NCBI RefSeq assembly: GCF_009754915.1
Contig: NZ_WPIK01000008.1
Span: 62,001-126,000, forward strand
Direction of reading: 5' to 3'
DNA length: 64,000 nucleotides
Source: Mucilaginibacter arboris
GTDB lineage: Bacteria > Bacteroidota > Bacteroidia > Sphingobacteriales > Sphingobacteriaceae
Shown here: piece after piece, positions 59,646 to 64,000 of the stretch
How positions within the stretch are numbered: the stretch's first letter is position 1
Layout: the number at the start of each line of letters is the position of its first letter
Notes under the pieces: generated by a model
Seen by the model: only the letters and a program-made list of their open reading frames with translations
Database searches by the model: none
What the model was told of the DNA's origin: nothing
Program-made: the position numbers and the translations under genes

Positions 59646-61117
59646 TCTTTTCTCAACCTTGCTACCGGGATATTCAATTGCTCCCGGTATTTAGCAACGG
59701 TACGGCGGGCAATGTTGTAACCGGCATCTTTTAAAATATCAGTTAGTTTTTCATCGGCAAGCGGGTGCAGTTTGTCTTCTTTGGCAATATTTTCTTCCAG
59801 GATTTTCTTTACTTCTTTGTTAGAGACCTCTTCGCCGCTTTCGGTTTGTATCGCTTCTGAGAAGAAAGATTTAAGCAGGTAAGTGCCATGTTCTGTTTGT
59901 ACATACTTGGAATTGGCTACGCGGGAAACGGTAGAAATGTCCATGCCGATTTTATCGGCAATATCTTTTAAAATCATTGGGCGAAGGTTTTTTTCGTCGC
60001 CGGTTAAAAAGAAATCGTACTGATAATGCATGATAGCGTTCATCGTTTTCAGCAATGTTTGCTGGCGCTGTTTGATAGCATCAATAAACCATTTGGCCGA
60101 ATCCAGCTTCTGCTTTACAAATTGGACAGCTTCTTTCAGTTTTTTATCTCTTTGCGCGGCTTTGTCGTAATGCTGGAACATATCCTGATAAGAACGGCTT
60201 ACACGCAATTCAGGTGCATTTTTAGCATTTAAAGTAAGGATCAGTACGCCATCGCTGTTACGGATATGAAAGTCAGGTATAACCTGCATTTGCTTCGTGT
60301 TTACCTCGCTGGAGTCTCCCGGTTTTGGGTTCAGTTTCAGGATTTCTGCAACAATCTCTTTCAGCTCATCATCGTGCAGGTTTAAGGATTTTTCGAGCTT
60401 CTCGTAATGTTTCCGGGTAAATTCATCCAGGTAATGTTCTACCACCTGGATTGCTTTTCTGATTACCGGAATATTGATATCTTTTCTCCGAAGCTGGATT
60501 AGCAAACATTCCTGTAAATCGCGCGCGCCAACACCAGCGGGATCAAAACTCTGGACCACCTTTAACATGTCTTCCACTTCCTCGTCTTCTGCCATCACAT
60601 TCTGGGAAAAGGCAAGGTCATCGGTAATAGACATAATTGGCCGTCGCAAATAACCATCATCATCCAAACTGCCAATAATTTGCTGGCAAATCCTAAAATC
60701 TTTATCCGATAAAGGGAGCAGGTCTAACTGGTTTTGCAGGTTATCAAAAAAAGAACTCTGTATAGCAATCGGCATTTCCTTGCGCTCTTCGTCATCATCG
60801 CCGTTCTGGTCGTACTTGCTGCCGTAATCATTCAAATTATCTTCCTGCAAATACTCGTCAATATTAAATTCGTCGAACTCCTCGCTGCCGCTTTCTTCTT
60901 TATTAAAGTTGTCATCATCCGGGTCCCGGTCGGGATATTCTTCCACGGGGTCTGCCATATTTGTCAAACTCAAATCCTCCAGCGCCGGGTTTTCCTCCAG
61001 TTCTTCTTTAATGCGGGCATCTAAAGAAACCGTAGGGACTTGGAGCAGTTTGATAAACTGTATTTGCTGTGGAGATAGCTTTTGAAGTAGTTTTTGTTGT
61101 AAGTTTTGTCTTAACAT
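59639..61117 (-). CDS. rpoN: RNA polymerase sigma-54 factor
   Basis: 492 residues from ATG 61117. Region I (MLRQNLQQKLLQKLSPQQIQFIKLLQ), an acidic region II, the core-binding and HTH domains, and the RpoN box RRTVAKYREQLN near the C-terminus. The open frame to 61138 overlaps TATTTTTG, a -7 box on the minus strand (61127-61134), so the shorter start is chosen. Directs transcription of genes that need enhancer-binding activators. Confidence 0.95.
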   Translation of the reverse strand: MLRQNLQQKLLQKLSPQQIQFIKLLQVPTVSLDARIKEELEENPALEDLSLTNMADPVEEYPDRDPDDDNFNKEESGSEEFDEFNIDEYLQEDNLNDYGSKYDQNGDDDEERKEMPIAIQSSFFDNLQNQLDLLPLSDKDFRICQQIIGSLDDDGYLRRPIMSITDDLAFSQNVMAEDEEVEDMLKVVQSFDPAGVGARDLQECLLIQLRRKDINIPVIRKAIQVVEHYLDEFTRKHYEKLEKSLNLHDDELKEIVAEILKLNPKPGDSSEVNTKQMQVIPDFHIRNSDGVLILTLNAKNAPELRVSRSYQDMFQHYDKAAQRDKKLKEAVQFVKQKLDSAKWFIDAIKQRQQTLLKTMNAIMHYQYDFFLTGDEKNLRPMILKDIADKIGMDISTVSRVANSKYVQTEHGTYLLKSFFSEAIQTESGEEVSNKEVKKILEENIAKEDKLHPLADEKLTDILKDAGYNIARRTVAKYREQLNIPVARLRKEL

Positions 61118-61252
61118 AAGAATGCCCAAAAATACCATTAAAATTAGGATACCTAAATCCTGGATAATATTTTATCGTAAAATCCTTGTTCTACGGGAAA
61201 TTTTATATTTTGTACCTAATTAACCGAATTAAAAATCAAAAAATTAAAACTT

Positions 61253-61648
61253 ATGGGATTTGTAAGTGAGTTTAAGGCATTTGCCTTAAAAGGCAATGTG
61301 ATCGACCTGGCAGTAGGTATTGTAATTGGAGCTGCCTTTGGCAGAATTGTTACTTCGTTAGTGGAAGATGTAATTACACCAGCCATTTTAACACCAGCTT
61401 TAAAAGCAGCTAAACTGGCTGATTTAAGTTTGTTGGTTATACCCGGAACTGCCATAAAATATGGTAATTTTTTATCGCAGGTTATTTCGTTTTTAGTAAT
61501 TGCAGTTGCTTTATTTATGGTGATAAAAGCCATCAACAAATTTCAAAGAAAGCAACCTGTTGCAGCGCCGGTTGAAGTTAAGGCAACTAAAGAAGAACTA
61601 TTGCTAACGGAGATTAGGGATTTGTTGGCCGCACAGAAAAACATGTGA
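61253..61648 (+). CDS. mscL: Large-conductance mechanosensitive channel MscL
   Basis: 131 residues: GFVSEFKAFALKGNVIDLAVGIVIGAAFGRIVTSLVEDVITPAI is the first transmembrane segment, and ISFLVIAVALFMVIKAINKF the second, with a shortened periplasmic loop and a charged C-terminal helix (TKEELLLTEIRDLLAAQ). A homopentameric emergency valve against osmotic downshock. A degenerate 12-mer follows the stop directly. Confidence 0.95.
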   Translation: MGFVSEFKAFALKGNVIDLAVGIVIGAAFGRIVTSLVEDVITPAILTPALKAAKLADLSLLVIPGTAIKYGNFLSQVISFLVIAVALFMVIKAINKFQRKQPVAAPVEVKATKEELLLTEIRDLLAAQKNM

Positions 61649-61827
61649 TAAAAAAAGCATTGATATGTTAACAGGCCTGCATGGGATTAGAAATCATAAG
61701 CTCGAAGTTCCGCGATCAACTGCATTCTAATTATTAATGAACATTGGATTAATCGAAGTAATGGTGTAAGTATTAGTTGAATTTATGGTAGATGGAAAGG
61801 CCTATTTTAAAAATTTTTATCTGACCT

Positions 61828-62721
61828 TTAAAACCCTTTTTCTGTTTTTCCTTCCGTTAAAACAATAAAATCCCCCAACTTACCCAGCTTCTCCCAATCC
61901 GGTTTCGCAAAATCTTCCGAAGCAAAAGCAGCAATATTTTTTACAGAAGCTTGAGGCAGATATTTTTTAAACTGTGCAACTGCGCCTAATTTTTCTTCAC
62001 TATGAAAACCACCGTTGATCTGAAAAACCATAAAACCGGGATGTGCTTTTAAAAAAGAAGCAACAGACCAGCCCATTGTTGCATCCCAAAGGTTTTGTGC
62101 CTGGTAAACTTGCATTCCGCCCATAGAACTGTGTCCGCCCATGATAGCTTCAAACTTAGTCAGATAAGCACCTGTTGCGGTGTCAATTGGGAGCGGAGGA
62201 AGATAAGATTTTCCAGTTGGTGTTAACTGATTTAAAGCATTTAAACCCATGCGGCTAACCATATTGGTATAACGGCCAGGTGCATTTGCGGCAATAACCG
62301 GCAGATGATTAGCTTTAGAAAACTCAATCACAGGACGATAATCCTGATAATTCGGCCAGCAACGCGCATCTGTTACAAAATTCTTTTCGCGGATTAATCC
62401 TGATAAATATTCGTTCAAAACGTTCTGGCAATCCGTTTCAAACATTTCCATAGATAAAGCAAGTTTCTGCGGATGTGCTTCGGCTAACTTTTTTAAAATG
62501 TTTGCTTCTAATAAATGCCCTACAGAATCGTTGTGTTCTTCACCATAAAAAACAGCATCTGTTTTACTTAATGCTTTTACCAATTCATCAACGGTAATGG
62601 TTTTTTGGGTAGCTGAATTATAGATTTTATAAAGTTTGGTATCTTGCGAATAACCGAAAACACTGATTATAAGTAGCGTAAGTAAAATAACAATGCTTCT
62701 TTTATCGGGTAAAAATCTCAT
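61828..62721 (-). CDS. ChaN-like lipoprotein/secreted protein
   Basis: 297 residues from ATG 62721. Signal peptide MRFLPDKRSIVILLTLLIISVFGYSQ. The ChaN-like domain has AVFYGEEHNDSVGHLLEANIL, LSMEMFETDCQNVLNEYLSG and VFQINGGFHSEEKLGAVA, which include the conserved His/Glu residues thought to bind haem or metal. Length and layout fit the family; the function is poorly known. An exact 12-mer lies in the signal peptide (62693, coding DKRSI). The open frame to 62763 is not needed. Confidence 0.82.
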   Translation of the reverse strand: MRFLPDKRSIVILLTLLIISVFGYSQDTKLYKIYNSATQKTITVDELVKALSKTDAVFYGEEHNDSVGHLLEANILKKLAEAHPQKLALSMEMFETDCQNVLNEYLSGLIREKNFVTDARCWPNYQDYRPVIEFSKANHLPVIAANAPGRYTNMVSRMGLNALNQLTPTGKSYLPPLPIDTATGAYLTKFEAIMGGHSSMGGMQVYQAQNLWDATMGWSVASFLKAHPGFMVFQINGGFHSEEKLGAVAQFKKYLPQASVKNIAAFASEDFAKPDWEKLGKLGDFIVLTEGKTEKGF

Positions 62722-62762
62722 TAAAAAAATAATAAACAGTAAAGAATAAAACCAATATAGCA

Positions 62763-62793
62763 TTGGAATTTTGAAAAAACAACTCTATATTTG
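62763..62793 (+). promoter_or_regulatory. Promoter of the rpmH-rnpA-yidD operon
   Basis: TTG (62763-62765), 20-base spacer, TATATTTG (62786-62793), an exact match to TTG-N20-TAnnTTTG. The start codon of rpmH follows 37 bases later. Confidence 0.7.
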
Positions 62794-62829
62794 CGCTCTT
62801 GTTTTAAAAGCGTATAATACCACAAAGAT

Positions 62830-62988
62830 ATGAAAAGAACGTTCCAGCCTTCACAGCGTAAGAGAAGAAATAAGCATGGTTTCCGCGAGCGGATGTCATC
62901 AGCAAATGGCAGAAGAGTTTTAGCTGCAAGAAGAGCTAAAGGCAGACATAAGTTATCTGTATCTTCAGAGCCTCGCCATAAAGCATAA
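62830..62988 (+). CDS. rpmH: Large ribosomal subunit protein bL34
   Basis: 52 residues: [20 protein letters not shown]...[21 protein letters not shown], the complete bL34 signature, with a short SSEPRHKA tail. Too short for a 60-codon cutoff but certain. First gene of the rpmH-rnpA-yidD cluster. Confidence 0.98.
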   Translation: MKRTFQPSQRKRRNKHGFRERMSSANGRRVLAARRAKGRHKLSVSSEPRHKA

Positions 62989-63070
62989 GCCACACTGCTT
63001 TTTCCTGTGATTTTTGCAGGAAATTCTGTTGACTGGTTTTGATTGAACAACAACCAGTTCTATTACTTTC

Positions 63071-63454
63071 ATGAATACTTTACAAAAAGAAGAACGGTTA
63101 TCCGGTATTAAACTTGTTTCAGGTTTGTACCAAAACAGTTCTTCTTTTTTATGTTATCCATATAAAATCAGTTGGCAGCTTAGTCCTGTTTTGCAAAGTT
63201 TTCCGGCCAAAGTGTTATTTTCTGTTTCTAAAAAAAAGTATAAAAGGGCAGTTGACCGCAATTTATTAAAACGGAGAATGCGCGAAAGCTACCGGCTGCA
63301 AAAGCAGGATTTTTTGTATCAGCATTTAGAAAGGCTTGAAAAGCAGCTTGTTTTTTCTGTAAGTTACATCGGCAAAGAAATTAACGATACTGTTTTTATG
63401 GCAAAAAAAATGCAGAAAGTATTGCAGCAATTAACAGAAAAAGTAAGTTCATGA
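63071..63454 (+). CDS. rnpA: Ribonuclease P protein component
   Basis: 127 residues. [20 protein letters not shown] carries the RNR motif for RNA binding. Assists the RNase P RNA to mature tRNA 5' ends. It follows rpmH by 82 bases and overlaps the next start by four bases (ATGA). Confidence 0.94.
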   Translation: MNTLQKEERLSGIKLVSGLYQNSSSFLCYPYKISWQLSPVLQSFPAKVLFSVSKKKYKRAVDRNLLKRRMRESYRLQKQDFLYQHLERLEKQLVFSVSYIGKEINDTVFMAKKMQKVLQQLTEKVSS

Positions 63455-63693
63455 GTTGGGTCAGTCAAATTTTAAGAACTGCAATTAGCCGTTTTTTTAT
63501 TTTGCTGATCCGTTTATACCAAATTTTGCTTTCGCCGATATTGGGCGCTTCCTGTCGTTTTACGCCAACCTGTTCGCAGTACGGACTGGAAGCGATCCGG
63601 AAATACGGGCCATTTAAAGGCGGATGGTTAACCTTAAAACGAATTGGCCGATGTAATCCCTGGGGCGGCCACGGGCACGATCCTGTTCCATAA
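63451..63693 (+). CDS. yidD: Membrane protein insertion efficiency factor YidD
   Basis: 80 residues. [55 protein letters not shown] is the family signature, with an N-terminal hydrophobic segment for membrane association. It overlaps rnpA, the standard arrangement. Confidence 0.95.
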   Translation: MSWVSQILRTAISRFFILLIRLYQILLSPILGASCRFTPTCSQYGLEAIRKYGPFKGGWLTLKRIGRCNPWGGHGHDPVP

Positions 63694-63698
63694 ATATC

Positions 63699-64000
63699 AT
63701 GAGTTTAATCCTGCAAATAGAAACTGCTACCACTTCCTGTTCGGTTGCTTTGGCAAAAGATGGAAAGGTACTTTCTTCGAGAACCATCAATCAAAGGAAC
63801 ATTCATGCGGAAGTAATTACTGTTTTTATCGGTGAGATTTTAGCAGAAAACGGAATCGGATTTCAGGAACTGAACGCTGTTGCTGTAAGTTCTGGTCCCG
63901 GTTCTTACACCGGTTTGCGCATTGGTGTTTCCACGGCAAAGGGTTTGTGTTTTTCGCTGGATAAACCACTAATTGCAGTAGAAACATTACAGGCAATGGC
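63699..64000 (+). CDS. tsaB: tRNA threonylcarbamoyladenosine biosynthesis protein TsaB (partial, runs off the window)
   Basis: The first 100 residues (MSLILQIETATTSCSVALAKDG, then VAVSSGPGSYTGLRIGVSTAKGL) match TsaB, a partner of TsaD in forming t6A37 in tRNAs. The ATG at 63699 follows the yidD stop by five bases. The gene continues past the window edge. Confidence 0.92.
   Translation, partial: MSLILQIETATTSCSVALAKDGKVLSSRTINQRNIHAEVITVFIGEILAENGIGFQELNAVAVSSGPGSYTGLRIGVSTAKGLCFSLDKPLIAVETLQAM

Noticed and set aside
4238-62704. 12-mer as Chi, KOPS or an FtsK-type polar signal
   Set aside because: Copies are about evenly divided between strands (13 and 17 exact), without a polarity within this window.
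4238-62704. 12-mer as a promoter element
   Set aside because: It does not match TTG-N20-TAnnTTTG, occurs after stops as often as before starts, and in both directions.
1-64000. CRISPR array, rRNA, tRNA, integrase, phage genes
   Set aside because: No regularly spaced direct repeats, cloverleafs or relevant protein motifs were found. The repeats seen are dispersed and irregular.

Overview
The window looks like chromosome of a Bacteroidota bacterium, most likely a Sphingobacteriaceae-type organism (Pedobacter/Mucilaginibacter relatives). Evidence: roughly 40% GC, gliding-motility type B C-terminal domains, a PorP/SprF protein, a type IX secretion (T9SS) plug protein, Bacteroidota promoters of the form TTG-N20-TAnnTTTG, few Shine-Dalgarno sequences, and several small proteins found only in this phylum. 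I saw no rRNA, tRNA, CRISPR, phage or intact insertion sequence.

Layout. 0.2-4.2 kb: large PKD surface protein, a candidate small RNA, pirin. 4.7-10.6 kb: periplasmic molybdenum aldehyde oxidoreductase of PaoABC type with its XdhC-like and MocA-like cofactor genes. 10.6-15.8 kb: small membrane protein, then pgmB - GH65 phosphorylase - GH13 amylase operon for maltose/trehalose-type disaccharides and alpha-glucans. 16-22 kb: two hypothetical genes, NDH-2, MscS channel, thioesterase, Hsp20. 22.2-23.9 kb: repeat-rich, gene-poor stretch around one low-complexity lipoprotein. 23.9-27.9 kb: three GT2 glycosyltransferases and a flippase. 28-33 kb: ECF sigma factor with membrane partner, dicarboxylate symporter, DoxX-like protein. 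33.2-34 kb: rplU-rpmA. 34.5-36 kb: two toxin-antitoxin modules separated by a duplicated 3' end of the adjacent polyprenyl synthase gene. 36-45.9 kb: polyprenyl synthase, RNase R, dual ABC ATPase, exonuclease, T9SS plug, ABC-F. 46-54.6 kb: membrane and repair genes and a YbbA-YbbP-TesA-like cluster. 55-59.5 kb: second PKD/type B protein with PorP/SprF. 59.6-64 kb: rpoN, mscL, ChaN-like protein, then rpmH-rnpA-yidD-tsaB.

The most striking signal is not a gene. A 12-mer, TAAAAGAAGCAT, occurs about 30 times exactly (17 on one strand, 13 on the other), with about 20 more one-step variants (TAAAAGAAGTAT, TAAAAACAGYAT). Chance expectation is well below one. Copies sit at gene starts and ends, form inverted pairs like terminators, lie inside genes in several reading frames, and in intergenic copies carry an upstream AT tract. 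Density, lack of strand bias and hairpin pairing resemble the DNA uptake sequences of Neisseria and Pasteurellaceae, which I do not know to be described in this phylum. Other notable items are two covarying 47-nt palindromes, a 205-bp MITE-like element, two related small-RNA/terminator elements and the duplicated gene end around a frameshifted toxin.
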